A stretch of 64,000 nt of DNA from Arthrobacter sp. SX1312 (lineage in GTDB: Bacteria > Actinomycetota > Actinomycetes > Actinomycetales > Micrococcaceae): the NCBI RefSeq assembly GCF_002929295.1, contig NZ_PJIM01000001.1, forward strand, positions 248,001 through 312,000, given 5' to 3'. The translations under genes were made by a program, and so were the position numbers. This document shows positions 1 through 8,901 of the stretch, piece by piece. Each line of letters opens with the position of its first letter. Positions within the stretch are counted from its first letter, which is position 1. Under the pieces are notes generated by a model that made no database searches, had not been told where the DNA came from, and saw only the letters and a program-made list of their open reading frames with translations.

Positions 1-709
1 CCGAGGGGACGTCGATGGAGGACCGCCGGGGCGTGGTCACGTTCTGCATCTTGGCCGAGCCGACGGCCAGTGCCGCGAGCGAGATCGGCAGGACCAGCCA
101 GAACAGCCAGCGCCACTCGAGCGCGCTGAGGATGGCGCCGGAGATGGTGGGGCCGAGCGCGGGCGCGACGGAGATGACGATCGAGATGTTGCCCATCACC
201 TTGCCCCGGGAGGCCGGCGGGACGAGCGTCATGACCGTGGTCATGAGCAGCGGCATCATGATCGCGGTGCCGCTGGCCTGCACCACCCGTCCCACCACGA
301 GGATCTCGAAGCCCGGGGCCATGGCCGCGATGAACGTGCCGAGGCTGAACAGGCTCATCGCCGCCATGAAGACGGGTCGGGTGTTGAAGCGCTGCAGGAG
401 GAAGCCGGTGATCGGGATGACCACGGCCATGGTGAGCATGAACGCCGTGGTCAGCCACTGGCCCGCACCCACCGTGATGCCGAGGTCGGTGACGAGGCGG
501 GGGATCGCGACGCCCATGATCGTCTCGTTGAGGATCACCACGAACGCCGAGATGAGCAGGAGCGTGATGACCAGCTTGTCGCGGGCGGGGAGGGTGCCTG
601 CGACGACCGCCGGTCCGTCCGGTCGGGAGGTCGGACTGACGGCATCGGTGCGCGATGCGTCCTGGCCGGGATCGGCGTCGGTGACGCGGGACGGGGGGCT
701 CTGGGGCAT
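1..709 (-). CDS. MFS drug-efflux permease, DHA2 family (C-terminus beyond window)
   Basis: The reverse strand is open from an ATG at 709 to the window edge (236 residues, no stop reached). After a hydrophilic N-terminal tail of about 45 residues the translation shows successive hydrophobic helices. It carries the proton-antiporter-like pattern of the EmrB/QacA (14-TM, DHA2) permeases: an LNETIMGVAIPRL first helix, a GRxxQ-like 'VVGRVVQASGTAIMMPL' helix 4, and 'GPTISGAILSALEWRWLF' at helix 5. It probably exports a small toxic compound using the proton gradient. An AAGGA ribosome site precedes the ATG, and a near-palindrome at 721-741 lies just upstream as a likely operator. The substrate cannot be deduced. 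Confidence 0.88.
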   Translation of the reverse strand, partial: MPQSPPSRVTDADPGQDASRTDAVSPTSRPDGPAVVAGTLPARDKLVITLLLISAFVVILNETIMGVAIPRLVTDLGITVGAGQWLTTAFMLTMAVVIPITGFLLQRFNTRPVFMAAMSLFSLGTFIAAMAPGFEILVVGRVVQASGTAIMMPLLMTTVMTLVPPASRGKVMGNISIVISVAPALGPTISGAILSALEWRWLFWLVLPISLAALAVGSAKMQNVTTPRRSSIDVPS

Positions 710-720
710 GGAAATCCTTG

Positions 721-741
721 ATGGTTGATCCGGTCAATCAT
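721..741. promoter_or_regulatory. Candidate repressor operator (21-bp imperfect palindrome)
   Basis: The 21 bases matching ATGgTTGAtC-C-GgTCAAtCAT are identical to their reverse complement at 16 of 20 paired positions. The site is 12 bases upstream of the permease start codon, where a TetR or MarR repressor of a DHA2 efflux pump would typically bind. No regulator gene is visible next to it, so it may lie beyond the left edge or act in trans. Confidence 0.45.
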
Positions 742-808
742 CTGAACCACGACCGATCGGACTCTATTCCGGCGTGTGCCCGCTCGGGGGAGCGGACCCG
801 TCGTCGCC

Positions 809-814
809 TAGCAT
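809..814 (+). promoter_or_regulatory. -10 box (TAGCAT) of a leaderless transcript
   Basis: TAGCAT lies 7 bases before the GTG at 822, with no Shine-Dalgarno sequence between them. This spacing places the transcription start at the start codon itself. The ATG at 813 overlaps the box and is therefore an unlikely start. Confidence 0.5.
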
Positions 815-821
815 GGAGCGG

Positions 822-1595
822 GTGAATGCTTTCTACCGCGATCTCGGCAGCGGAAAATTCGAGTCGACCGTCCACGCCCAGGGCGCCTGGAACCCGCAGG
901 AGCAGCACATGGCTCCGATCTCGGGCCTGCTCACGCAGTGCCTGCTCGAGTGCGAACCGCGCGAGGGGATGCAGCTCAGCCGGGTGAGCTTCGACATCCT
1001 CGGGATGATCCCGGGCGGCGAGTTCTACGTGACCACCGCCGTCGTCCGTCCCGGGCGGACCATCGAACTGGTCGAGGCCCGCATGGAGGCGGCGGGCCGG
1101 ACGGCGATCGTCGCCCGGGCCTGGCGGCTCGGCACCCAGGACACGGCCGACGTCGCGGGCACGGAGGACCCCCGGATACCCGGCCCCGACGACGCCGGAC
1201 CCCACGAGGGCATGACCGCGTGGCCGGGCGGCTTCATCAGGTCGCTCGAGGTCCGCGTGGTCCCCGGGCACCGGCCCGGGAGGGGACAGGTCTGGATGCG
1301 CAATCCCCACGCCATGGTGGAGGGCCGCCAGAGCTCCGACGTCGTCCGGCTCGTCGGGATGATGGACGCCGCGAACGGGATCGCCTCCCGCGTGGCGCCG
1401 GGAGGGGACAGCTGGATCTTCCCCAATGTCGATCTGCAGATCCACCTCCACCGCATGCCGCGGGGCGAGTGGCTGGGACTGGACACGCGCGTGACCTTCG
1501 GCGGGCACGGCGTGGGCCTGACCTCCAGCGTGGTGCACGACCTCGAGGGACCCTTCGGCCGCCTCGAGCAGATCCTCACGGTGCGCCGGCTCTGA
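822..1595 (+). CDS. Thioesterase-fold (hotdog, TesB-like) protein
   Basis: The 257-residue product resembles the acyl-CoA thioesterase-like double-hotdog family of actinobacteria. Its N-terminal half contains a hotdog-type 'VSFDILGMIPGGEFYVTTAV' strand-helix-strand pattern, and its C-terminal half an 'FPNVDLQIHLHRMPRGEWLG' strand followed by a 'GHGVGLTSSVVHD' segment. These correspond to the two hotdog modules. Family members hydrolyse acyl-CoA thioesters, but the acyl chain used here is unknown. GTG 822 is preferred over ATG 813 because of the TAGCAT box at leaderless spacing. The gene stands alone and diverges from the permease gene on its left. Confidence 0.72.
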   Translation: MNAFYRDLGSGKFESTVHAQGAWNPQEQHMAPISGLLTQCLLECEPREGMQLSRVSFDILGMIPGGEFYVTTAVVRPGRTIELVEARMEAAGRTAIVARAWRLGTQDTADVAGTEDPRIPGPDDAGPHEGMTAWPGGFIRSLEVRVVPGHRPGRGQVWMRNPHAMVEGRQSSDVVRLVGMMDAANGIASRVAPGGDSWIFPNVDLQIHLHRMPRGEWLGLDTRVTFGGHGVGLTSSVVHDLEGPFGRLEQILTVRRL

Positions 1596-1704
1596 CGCGC
1601 CGGATCCGGCCCGCCGGGACGCCCCGGCCCGGAGCTGCGGAGACCATCCGCGAGTACCCCCCCCCGACGACGGCGCCGACCGGCGCCCTGACGAAGGAGC
1701 ACCC

Positions 1705-2736
1705 ATGCAGTATCGGACACTCGGCAACAGCGGCACCTCGGTGTCGCACCTCGCCCTCGGCACGATGACCTTCGGCGCGGAAGCGGACGAGGCGACCTCC
1801 CACGCCATCCTGTCGGACTACGCCGCCGCGGGCGGCAATCTCATCGACACCGCGGACGTCTACACCGCCGGGGTGTCGGAGGAGATCATCGGGCGGTGGC
1901 TCGCGACGAACCCCGCGGAGCGGGACCGCATGGTCCTCGCGTCCAAGGGACGGTTCCCGATGGGTGAGGACGTCAACGACCTCGGCCTGTCCCGGCGCCA
2001 CCTCCGCAAGGCCCTGGACGCATCGCTGACCCGCCTCGGCGTCGACCACATCGACCTCTACCAGGTCCACTCGTGGGATCCGCTGACACCGCTCGAGGAG
2101 ACCCTCGGTTTCCTCGACGAGGCCGTGGTCCAGGGCAGGATCGGCTACTACGGGTTCTCCAACTACACCGGGTGGCAGCTGACGAAGGCCGTGATGATCG
2201 CCCGGCAGCGCGGCTACTCCCTCCCCGTCACCCTGCAGCCCCAGTACTCGCTGCTCGTGCGTGAGATCGAAGCGGAGATCGTGCCGGCCGTGCTCGACGC
2301 CGGCATGGGGATGCTGCCGTGGTCACCGCTCGGCGGCGGCTGGCTGACGGGCAAGTACACGCGCGACACCGAGCCGACGGGCGCCACGCGGCTGGGCGAG
2401 AACCCGCAGCGCGGCATGGAGGCCTGGGAGCAGCGCAACGCCCAGGAGCGCACCTGGCGGATCATCGACACCGTGACCGGCATCGCCACCGAGCGCGGCG
2501 TCAACGCCTCGCACGTGGCGCTCGCCTGGGTCGCCGCGAAGCCCGCCGTGACGTCCGTGATCCTCGGCGCCCGGACACAGGAGCAGCTGGCCGACAACCT
2601 CGCCTCCGCCGACCTCGCCCTGACGGCGGAGGAACTCGGACGCCTGGACGAGGTCAGCGCACCCACCTTCTCCGACTACCCGTACGGCACACCCGGCGTC
2701 GAGCAGCGCAGCCGGGCGATCGGCGGCGGCCGCTAG
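1705..2736 (+). CDS. Aldo/keto reductase
   Basis: This is a 343-residue NADPH-dependent aldo/keto reductase with the complete (alpha/beta)8 barrel and the catalytic tetrad D48, Y53, K81 and H122 (in 'IDTADVYTAG', 'LASKG' and 'VHSWD'). The C-terminal cofactor-binding loop 'VILGARTQEQLADNL' is also present. Length and motifs fit the AKR11/YajO-like group that reduces aldehydes and small ketones; the physiological substrate is not evident. A GAAGGAGC ribosome site sits 6-7 bases upstream of the ATG. It appears monocistronic, lying between the thioesterase-like gene and the lipoate-ligase-like gene. Confidence 0.9.
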   Translation: MQYRTLGNSGTSVSHLALGTMTFGAEADEATSHAILSDYAAAGGNLIDTADVYTAGVSEEIIGRWLATNPAERDRMVLASKGRFPMGEDVNDLGLSRRHLRKALDASLTRLGVDHIDLYQVHSWDPLTPLEETLGFLDEAVVQGRIGYYGFSNYTGWQLTKAVMIARQRGYSLPVTLQPQYSLLVREIEAEIVPAVLDAGMGMLPWSPLGGGWLTGKYTRDTEPTGATRLGENPQRGMEAWEQRNAQERTWRIIDTVTGIATERGVNASHVALAWVAAKPAVTSVILGARTQEQLADNLASADLALTAEELGRLDEVSAPTFSDYPYGTPGVEQRSRAIGGGR

Positions 2737-2775
2737 ACCCGGCGGGCGACGGCGCGGGTCGGGGCGCCGACTGCC

Positions 2776-2781
2776 TACGAT
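2776..2781 (+). promoter_or_regulatory. -10 box (TACGAT) of a leaderless transcript
   Basis: TACGAT ends 6 bases before ATG 2788 and no ribosome-binding site is present, so transcription probably begins at or next to the start codon of the lipoate-ligase-like gene. Confidence 0.5.
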
Positions 2782-2787
2782 GGACGG

Positions 2788-3543
2788 ATGAGCAATCCGT
2801 GGCACGGTGCAGCCGGGCTCGCACTGGTCCTCGATCCCGTGTCCGACGACGCCGCCGCCGAACTCGACCGGGGGATCGGCCTCCTCCGCGAGGTCGCCGC
2901 CGGGGACCGGCCGCCCACCCTGCGCCTCTACCGTCCGAGCCCCACCGTCGCCTTCGGGCAGCGGGACGCCCGGCTTCCGGGGTTCGGGGAGGCCGCGACC
3001 GCCGTCGCCCGGCAGGGCTTCGCGCCGCTGGTCCGGCGTGCCGGCGGGCGCGCCGCCGCCTACCACCGGGGGTGCCTCGTGGTCGACCACCTCGAACCGG
3101 CGCCCGACGCCGTGGCCGGCACCCGGGCGCGTTTCGCCGCGTTCGGCGACTTCTTCGCGGAGGTGCTCGCCGACGTCGGGCTCGACGCGCGCGTGGGCGA
3201 GGTGCCGGGGGAGTACTGCCCGGGCGAGTTCAGCGTGCACGGACGGCGGGACGGCGTCCCGGCGATCAAGCTCGTCGGGACCGCCCAGCGGGTGGTCGCG
3301 GGAGCCTGGCTCTTCTCGTCGGTGATCGTCGTCCAGGATGCGGCACCCCTGCGGGCGGTCCTGACCGACGCCTACGCCGCCCTGGGGCTCCCGTGGCTGC
3401 CGTCCACCGCGGGCGCGGCCGAGGACCTCGCCCCAGGGGTGACCGTCGACGCCGTCGAGGGTTCGCTGCTCGCCGCGTACGCCGGCGTCGTCAGCCTCGA
3501 CGCCCCCGCGCTCAATACCCCCTCCGCGTCCGGCCCGTCCTGA
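2788..3543 (+). CDS. Lipoate-protein ligase A-like protein (BPL/LplA fold)
   Basis: The 251 residues match the biotin/lipoate A/B ligase-like fold. Visible are an N-terminal 'LRLYRPSPTVAFGQRD' strand, an 'ARQGFAPLVRRAGGRAAAYH' segment equivalent to the RRxxGGGAVYH ligand loop, and 'AIKLVGTAQRVVAGAWLFSS' with the lysine that contacts the lipoyl-AMP intermediate. The GGGA loop is altered to GGRA and the catalytic-loop His follows it. The likely role is transfer of lipoate or octanoate to E2/H-protein domains, or a related acyl transfer. The protein is shorter than E. coli LplA and lacks the C-terminal accessory domain, as in many actinobacterial paralogues. Confidence 0.75.
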   Translation: MSNPWHGAAGLALVLDPVSDDAAAELDRGIGLLREVAAGDRPPTLRLYRPSPTVAFGQRDARLPGFGEAATAVARQGFAPLVRRAGGRAAAYHRGCLVVDHLEPAPDAVAGTRARFAAFGDFFAEVLADVGLDARVGEVPGEYCPGEFSVHGRRDGVPAIKLVGTAQRVVAGAWLFSSVIVVQDAAPLRAVLTDAYAALGLPWLPSTAGAAEDLAPGVTVDAVEGSLLAAYAGVVSLDAPALNTPSASGPS

Positions 3544-3561
3544 GGCCGGACGCGGCGGGCG

Positions 3562-4191
3562 TCAGGAGCCGCGCCGGATCCACTCCTCGAGGTGCGGGGC
3601 CTCGTCGCCGATCGTGGTGCTGTCGCCGTGCCCGGTCCGGGCGATGGTCTCCGGCGGCAGGGTGAGCAGCTTCGTCCGGATGGACTCGATGATCGTCGGG
3701 AAGTCGCTGTAGGAGCGGCCCGTGGCGCCGGGCCCGCCCTGGAACAGCGTGTCGCCGGTGAAGACGGTGCCCGCCTCCTCCAGGTAGTAGCACACCGAGC
3801 CCGGGGAATGGCCCGGCGTGTGCAGCGCCCTCAGGGTCACCCCGGCCACCTCGATCGTGTCGCCGTCGCCGATCGACTGGTCGGGGCTGAGCTCGGGGAA
3901 CACCATGTCCCACAGCACGCGATCGCCGTCGTGCAGGTGGATCGGCGCGTGCACGGCGTCGAACAGGTCGCCGACCGCGCGGATGTGGTCGTCGTGCGCG
4001 TGGGTGAGGAGGATGGCCCGGACCGTGCGGCCGTTGATCTGCTCCACGATCGCCGAGGCGTCGTGCGGTGCGTCGATGACCACGCACTCGTCGTCGTCCC
4101 CGACGATCCAGACGTTGTTGTCGACGTCCCAGGTGCCGCCGTCGAGCGAGAAGGTGCCCGAGGTGACGAGGTGTTCGACCCGCGCGGCCAT
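3562..4191 (-). CDS. MBL-fold metallohydrolase coupled to mscR
   Basis: This 209-residue metallo-beta-lactamase-fold protein has the dinuclear-zinc motif HxHxDH at H64-H69 ('THAHDDH'), a second His in 'HTPGHSPGS', the bridging Asp in 'FTGDTLF' and a terminal 'TGHGD'. Such glyoxalase-II-like enzymes hydrolyse thioesters. Its ATG shares one base with the stop of the mycothiol dehydrogenase gene (TGATG), so the two are translationally coupled. The context suggests it acts on S-formylmycothiol, the product of that dehydrogenase; this is inference from gene pairing also seen in mycobacteria. The region just downstream faces the lipoate-ligase-like gene. Confidence 0.85.
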   Translation of the reverse strand: MAARVEHLVTSGTFSLDGGTWDVDNNVWIVGDDDECVVIDAPHDASAIVEQINGRTVRAILLTHAHDDHIRAVGDLFDAVHAPIHLHDGDRVLWDMVFPELSPDQSIGDGDTIEVAGVTLRALHTPGHSPGSVCYYLEEAGTVFTGDTLFQGGPGATGRSYSDFPTIIESIRTKLLTLPPETIARTGHGDSTTIGDEAPHLEEWIRRGS

Positions 4192-5276
4192 CAGAGCTCC
4201 ACCACCGAGCGGAGCACGGTGCCACCGTGCATCTTGTCGAAGGCCTCTTCCACCTGGTCGAGCCGGATGCGCTCCGTGACGAAGGCGTCCAGGTCGAGGT
4301 TGCCCTGCAGGTAGTGGCTGACGAGCATGGGGAAGTCCCGGCTCGGCAGGCAGTCCCCGTACCAGGAGGACTTGAGGGCGCCGCCGCGGCCGAAGACGTC
4401 GAGGAGCGGCAGTTCGACGGTCATCTCGGGGGTGGGGACCCCGACGAGCACCACGGTCCCGGCGAGGTCGCGGGCGTAGAACGCCTGCTTGTACGTCTCG
4501 GGGCGTCCGACGGCGTCGATCACGACGTCCGCGCCGTTGCCGCCGGTCAGAGCACGGATGGCCTCCACGGGGTCCTCGTCCTTCGAGTTCAGGACGTGCG
4601 TGGCGCCGAGGCCCTTCGCGAGCTCGAGCTTCCGATCGTCGATGTCGACGGCGATGATCGTGGTGGCCCCGGCGAGCTTCGCTCCGGCGACGGCGGCGAT
4701 GCCCACACCGCCGCAGCCGATGACGGCGACGGAGTCGCCGCGGGAGACGCTGCCCGTGTTGATGGCCGCACCGATCCCGGCCATGACGCCGCAGCCCAGC
4801 AGGCCCACGGCGGCGGCGTCGGCGTCCGGGTCCACCTTGGTGCACTGGCCGGCGGCGACGAGGGTCTTCTCGGCGAACGCGCCGATGCCGAGGGCCGCGG
4901 AGAGCACGGTCCCGTCCTCCAGGGTCATCTTCTGGGTCGCGTTGTGCGTGTCGAAGCAGTACTGCGGCTCACCCCGGCGGCACGCCCGGCACTCGCCGCA
5001 GACGGCACGCCAGTTCAGGATCACGCGGTCGCCCGGGGCGACGGTCGTGACGTCGTCGCCGACCGCGCTCACGACACCCGTGGCCTCGTGTCCGAGGAGG
5101 AACGGGAACTCGTCGTTGATGGCACCCTGCTTGTAGTGCAGGTCCGTGTGGCAGACGCCGCAGGTGATGATGTCGACGAGGGCCTCGCCGGGACCGGGAT
5201 CGGGGACGAGGATGGTCTCGATGGTGGCGGGGGCGTCCTTCGCCCGCACCACGACCCCCTGAACTGTGTGCACCAT
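4191..5276 (-). CDS. mscR: S-(hydroxymethyl)mycothiol dehydrogenase
   Basis: This 361-residue zinc-dependent medium-chain dehydrogenase oxidises the formaldehyde-mycothiol adduct with NAD+ and also serves as nitrosomycothiol reductase. Catalytic zinc ligands C42 and H63 ('GVCHTDLH', 'GHEATG') and the structural zinc lobe C93-x2-C96-x2-C99-x7-C107 are all present. So is the Rossmann '[13 protein letters not shown]' loop with 'AVDID' for NAD binding. The N-terminus '[11 protein letters not shown]' and the 361-residue length match mycothiol-dependent enzymes rather than glutathione-dependent class III ADH. An AAGGA site lies about 10 bases upstream. The gene is the first of a two-gene unit with the MBL hydrolase. 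Confidence 0.93.
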   Translation of the reverse strand: MVHTVQGVVVRAKDAPATIETILVPDPGPGEALVDIITCGVCHTDLHYKQGAINDEFPFLLGHEATGVVSAVGDDVTTVAPGDRVILNWRAVCGECRACRRGEPQYCFDTHNATQKMTLEDGTVLSAALGIGAFAEKTLVAAGQCTKVDPDADAAAVGLLGCGVMAGIGAAINTGSVSRGDSVAVIGCGGVGIAAVAGAKLAGATTIIAVDIDDRKLELAKGLGATHVLNSKDEDPVEAIRALTGGNGADVVIDAVGRPETYKQAFYARDLAGTVVLVGVPTPEMTVELPLLDVFGRGGALKSSWYGDCLPSRDFPMLVSHYLQGNLDLDAFVTERIRLDQVEEAFDKMHGGTVLRSVVEL

Positions 5277-5371
5277 GTGTTGCTGTCCTTCCGCTGGTGG
5301 GCGGCGGCCGGGTGACCGACCTGCCGCTCCCAGCATATGGCGGACGGCGCGGGGGCGCGGGGGCCGCAGAC

Positions 5372-5629
5372 CTAGGCGGAGATCCTTGCCCTGACCTCGG
5401 CGACCGAGGGGTTGGTGGCGGTGCTGCCGTCGGGGAAGATCACCGTCGGTACGGTCTGGTTGCCGCCGTTCAGGGACGCCACGAGGTCGGCGGTCCCCTC
5501 GACCTCCTCGATGTTGATCTCGGTGTAGCCGATACCCTGCGCGGCGAGCTGCGACTTCAGGCGACGGCAGTACCCGCACCACGTGGTGGAGAACATGGTG
5601 ATGGATCCTGCTTCGGGCGTGTAGTCCAC
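5372..5629 (-). CDS. mrx1: Mycoredoxin / glutaredoxin-like protein
   Basis: The 85-residue thioredoxin-fold protein has active site C18-G-Y-C21 ('STTWCGYC'), the cis-proline loop '[12 protein letters not shown]' and a C-terminal helix. The CGYC form and the small size match mycoredoxin-1, which reduces mixed disulfides between proteins and mycothiol. It starts at GTG 5629, preceded by GAGGAGC; internal ATG M12 would remove the first strand. It lies 95 bases upstream of mscR on the same strand, placing three mycothiol-linked genes together. Confidence 0.87.
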   Translation of the reverse strand: MDYTPEAGSITMFSTTWCGYCRRLKSQLAAQGIGYTEINIEEVEGTADLVASLNGGNQTVPTVIFPDGSTATNPSVAEVRARISA

Positions 5630-5793
5630 GGTGCTCCTCGTCTGTGCGAGCGGATCTCCCGCGCGCAGGTGGTGGGTGGGTGCGGGCCCGGTTGCTCCCG
5701 CACCGTCGTCAACGCGTGATCGTGCCTGCCCATTCCTGCTGCTCGTTCCTCCCGGCAGGGCTCCCGGCCCATTGCCGCCGGAGCCCGCACGGG

Positions 5794-5799
5794 TAGGCT
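5794..5799 (+). promoter_or_regulatory. -10 box (TAGGCT) of a leaderless transcript
   Basis: TAGGCT is 6 bases before ATG 5806 and no Shine-Dalgarno sequence intervenes. It is the likely promoter element for the chorismate mutase gene. Confidence 0.5.
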
Positions 5800-5805
5800 T
5801 CCGGC

Positions 5806-6108
5806 ATGGCTGAAACAGAGGAAGAACCGAGCGTGAAACAACTGGCCGCCGTCCGCGTGGCCATCAACGAGGTGGACGAGCAGATCGTGTCCCTCATCTC
5901 CCGCCGCGAGCGGCTCGTCCGGCGGGCCGGTGCCCTCAAGCGGGACGACGCCTCCGTCCGCGCGCCGGCCCGGGTGGAACAGGTCATCACGAACGTGCGC
6001 GGCTACGCGTCGAAGCAGGGCGTCGACCCGGCGGTCGTCGAACAGACGTACCGCGCCATGATCGAGGCGTTCATCGACTACGAGCTGCGGGTGCGGCGGG
6101 AGCAGTAG
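5806..6108 (+). CDS. Chorismate mutase, AroQ class
   Basis: The 100-residue all-helical protein converts chorismate to prephenate for phenylalanine and tyrosine synthesis. The AroQ signature is visible: helix 1 '[32 protein letters not shown]' (split here by its conserved Arg, Asp and Arg residues at the active site), a central '[20 protein letters not shown]' segment, and the final '[13 protein letters not shown]' helix. There is no fused dehydratase or DAHP synthase domain and no signal peptide, so it is a cytosolic monofunctional form. The start is set by the leaderless promoter at 5794. Confidence 0.87.
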   Translation: MAETEEEPSVKQLAAVRVAINEVDEQIVSLISRRERLVRRAGALKRDDASVRAPARVEQVITNVRGYASKQGVDPAVVEQTYRAMIEAFIDYELRVRREQ

Positions 6109-6176
6109 CGCACGTCCGGGTGACGCTCCCGCCGTCGTCCCGCGCGGGCTGGTTGGTCGGCCCTCCGCCCACCCGA

Positions 6177-6182
6177 TACGAT
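6177..6182 (+). promoter_or_regulatory. -10 box (TACGAT) for the thrS operon
   Basis: TACGAT upstream of thrS predicts a transcript starting near 6190 with a leader of about 70 bases. The leader contains GC-rich inverted segments but none of the conserved T-box bases (no TGGNACCGCG), so T-box control is not supported. Confidence 0.4.
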
Positions 6183-6262
6183 CAGCACGGCGGTCCCGGG
6201 GCTCACCGGGTGCCGTCACGCCCTGTCGGGCGCCCCCGTTCCCTGCACCAAGGAGACCCTCC

Positions 6263-8275
6263 GTGTCAGCGCCCCAGCCCATGAAACTCGTCGTCGACGG
6301 CGAAGAGAAGCAGGCGACGACGGGCACCACCGGCACGGAGCTGTTCTCCGAGCAGCGCGACGTCGTCGTCATGCGGGTCGACGGCGCCCTGATGGACCTC
6401 GACCAGGAACTGCCCGACGGCGCCGCCGTGGAAGGCGTGACGCTCGAGGACCCCGCGGGGCTCGAGGTACTCCGCCATTCCGCCGCGCACGTCATGGCGC
6501 AGGCGGTGCAGCAGCTCCGCCCCGGGGCCACACTGGGCATCGGCCCGTACATCACGGACGGCTTCTACTTCGACTTCGACGTCGAGGAGCCGTTCACGCC
6601 CGACGAGCTCAAGCAGCTCGAGAAGATGATGCTGAAGATCGTCAACGCCAACCAGCGCTTCGTCCGGCGGGTCGTGTCCGAGGACGAGGCCCGTGAGGCG
6701 ATGAAGGACGAGCCGTACAAGCTCGAGCTGATCGGCCTGAAGGGCGGCGCCACGGACGAGGACGGCGCCTCCGTGGAGGTCGGCGCCGGCGAGCTGACCG
6801 TCTACGACAACGTGGACCGGAAGTCCGGCGACGTGGTGTGGAAGGACCTGTGCCGGGGTCCGCACCTGCCCAACACGAAACTCATCTCCAACGCCTACGC
6901 CCTCACCCGGTCGGCGGCCGCCTACTGGCGCGGCAGCGAGAAGAACAAGCAGCTGCAGCGGATCTACGGCACCGCGTGGCCCACCAAGGACGCCCTCAAG
7001 GCCTACCAGGAACGGCTGGCCGAAGCCGAGCGGCGCGACCACCGGCGTCTCGGCACGGAGCTCGACCTGTTCTCCTTCCCGGACGAGCTGGGCTCCGGCC
7101 TGCCCGTGTTCCACCCCAAGGGCGGCATCATCCGCAAGGCGATGGAGGACTACTCCCGCCAGCGCCACACCGACGCCGGATACGAGTTCGTCTACACGCC
7201 CCACATCACGAAGGGCCACCTCTACGAGGTCTCCGGGCACCTCGACTGGTACCGGGACGGCATGTTCCCGGCCATGCACGTCGACGAGGAGCTGAACGAG
7301 GACGGCACGGTGCGCAAGCCCGGCCAGGACTACTACCTCAAGCCGATGAACTGCCCCATGCACAACCTGGTCTTCCGGTCCCGCGGGCGGTCCTACCGCG
7401 AACTGCCGCTGCGGCTGTTCGAATTCGGCTCGGTGTACCGCTACGAGAAGTCCGGCGTGGTGCACGGCCTGACGCGCGTGCGGGGCATGACCCAGGACGA
7501 CGCGCACATCTACTGCACGCGCGAGCAGATGAAGGACGAGCTCACCGGGACGCTGAACTTCGTGCTGGGCCTGCTCAAGGACTACGGCCTGGACGACTTC
7601 TACCTGGAGCTCTCCACGCGCAACCCCGAGAAGTCGGTCGGTTCGGAGGAGATCTGGGACGAGGCCACCCGCACCCTCGCCGAGGTCGCCGAGGCATCGG
7701 GCCTGGAGCTCGTCCCCGATCCCGGGGGAGCGGCGTTCTACGGCCCGAAGATCTCTGTCCAGGCGCGCGACGCCATCGGCCGGACCTGGCAGATGTCCAC
7801 CATCCAGCTGGACTTCAACCTGCCCGAGCGCTTCGAGCTCGAGTACCAGGCGGCGGACGGCTCCCGGCAGCGCCCCGTAATGATCCACCGGGCCCTGTTC
7901 GGCTCGATCGAGCGTTTCATGGGCGTGCTCACCGAGCACTACGCCGGAGCGTTCCCCGCCTGGCTGGCACCGGTGCAGGTGCTCGCCGTCCCCGTGGCGG
8001 AAGCGTTCAACGACTACCTGTTCGACGTCGTCGACAAGCTCAGGGCCGAGGGGATCCGCGCGCAGGTGGACGCCGGCTCCGACCGCTTCCCGAAGAAGAT
8101 CCGGACGGCGAGCAAGGAGAAGGTGCCGTTCGTCCTCATCGCGGGAGGCGAGGACCAGGAGGCGAACGCGGTCTCCTTCCGCTTCCGCGACGGGAGCCAG
8201 GACAACCAGGTGGCGGTCGACGAGGCCGTCCGCCGGATCGTGGAGGCGGTTCGCAGCAGGGAGGCGACGGTCTGA
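6263..8275 (+). CDS. thrS: Threonyl-tRNA synthetase
   Basis: This 670-residue class II synthetase charges tRNA-Thr. It has an N-terminal TGS domain (about 1-65) and the editing domain with '[14 protein letters not shown]' and the later 'CRGPHLPNT' zinc-like site. The catalytic core shows 'KPMNCPMHN' (zinc-binding Cys), motif 2 '[20 protein letters not shown]' and 'DDAHIYC'. The C-terminal anticodon-binding domain runs from 'PVQVLAVPV'. The start is GTG 6263 with AAGGAG eight bases upstream. Its TGA overlaps the next ATG (TGATG), coupling it to the HIT gene as in mycobacteria. Confidence 0.97.
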   Translation: MSAPQPMKLVVDGEEKQATTGTTGTELFSEQRDVVVMRVDGALMDLDQELPDGAAVEGVTLEDPAGLEVLRHSAAHVMAQAVQQLRPGATLGIGPYITDGFYFDFDVEEPFTPDELKQLEKMMLKIVNANQRFVRRVVSEDEAREAMKDEPYKLELIGLKGGATDEDGASVEVGAGELTVYDNVDRKSGDVVWKDLCRGPHLPNTKLISNAYALTRSAAAYWRGSEKNKQLQRIYGTAWPTKDALKAYQERLAEAERRDHRRLGTELDLFSFPDELGSGLPVFHPKGGIIRKAMEDYSRQRHTDAGYEFVYTPHITKGHLYEVSGHLDWYRDGMFPAMHVDEELNEDGTVRKPGQDYYLKPMNCPMHNLVFRSRGRSYRELPLRLFEFGSVYRYEKSGVVHGLTRVRGMTQDDAHIYCTREQMKDELTGTLNFVLGLLKDYGLDDFYLELSTRNPEKSVGSEEIWDEATRTLAEVAEASGLELVPDPGGAAFYGPKISVQARDAIGRTWQMSTIQLDFNLPERFELEYQAADGSRQRPVMIHRALFGSIERFMGVLTEHYAGAFPAWLAPVQVLAVPVAEAFNDYLFDVVDKLRAEGIRAQVDAGSDRFPKKIRTASKEKVPFVLIAGGEDQEANAVSFRFRDGSQDNQVAVDEAVRRIVEAVRSREATV

Positions 8276-8901
8276 TGGCCGACGCCGACAGTCCGGACAC
8301 GTCCTCCCTCGGACAGCCGGCGGCTGGCTACCCGGGTGACCGGAAGGTCACCGACGGGTTCGAACTCGCCGGCGTGCCCGACGCCTTCCAGCGGCTGTGG
8401 ACCCCGCACCGCCTCGCCTACATCAAGGGCGGGCAGGAGCAGGTGACGACGGAGGAGTCGTGTCCGTTCTGCCGTGCGCCGCACCTGGGCGACGAGGAGG
8501 CCCTGATCGTCCATCGCGGCACGCACGCCTTCGTGCTGCTCAACCTCTTCCCCTACAATGCCGGGCACCTCCTGGTCTGCCCGTACCGGCACGTGCCCGA
8601 CTACACGGACATCGACGACGCCGAGACCGCGGAGATCGCCGCCCTCACCCAGACGGCCATGCGCGTGCTGCGCCGGGTCTCCAACCCCTCCGGCTTCAAC
8701 CTCGGCATGAACCAGGGCGTCACGGGCGGTGCCGGGATCGCCGCCCACCTGCACCAGCATGTGGTGCCGCGCTGGGGCGGGGACGGCAACTTCCTGCCGA
8801 TCATCGCGCAGACCAAGGCCATCACGCAGACGCTCGGCGACGTGCGCGAGCAGGTCGCCGCGGCGTGGGCCGCAGGCGACCCCGCCGGATCGGCCTCCTG
8901 A
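8275..8901 (+). CDS. HIT-family nucleotide hydrolase/phosphorylase (Ap4A phosphorylase-like)
   Basis: The 208-residue histidine-triad protein contains the HxHxH active site ('AHLHQHVVPRW') and the 'HAFVLLNLFPYNAGHLLVCPYRHV' substrate strand region. It also has an N-terminal 'CPFCRAP' Cys pair like the zinc site of related HIT proteins. Its position directly between thrS and pgsA matches the mycobacterial Ap4A phosphorylase gene, so degradation of Ap4A, a by-product of aminoacyl-tRNA synthetases, is the best proposal. It overlaps its neighbours by one base on each side, consistent with one operon. Confidence 0.88.
   Translation: MADADSPDTSSLGQPAAGYPGDRKVTDGFELAGVPDAFQRLWTPHRLAYIKGGQEQVTTEESCPFCRAPHLGDEEALIVHRGTHAFVLLNLFPYNAGHLLVCPYRHVPDYTDIDDAETAEIAALTQTAMRVLRRVSNPSGFNLGMNQGVTGGAGIAAHLHQHVVPRWGGDGNFLPIIAQTKAITQTLGDVREQVAAAWAAGDPAGSAS

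Noticed and set aside
15..728. A forward 237-codon frame over the permease gene
   Set aside because: Its product has no family features, while the reverse strand gives clear transmembrane permease motifs.
6109..6262. Possible T-box leader before thrS
   Set aside because: The conserved T-box bases (TGGNACCGCG) and specifier loop are not present.
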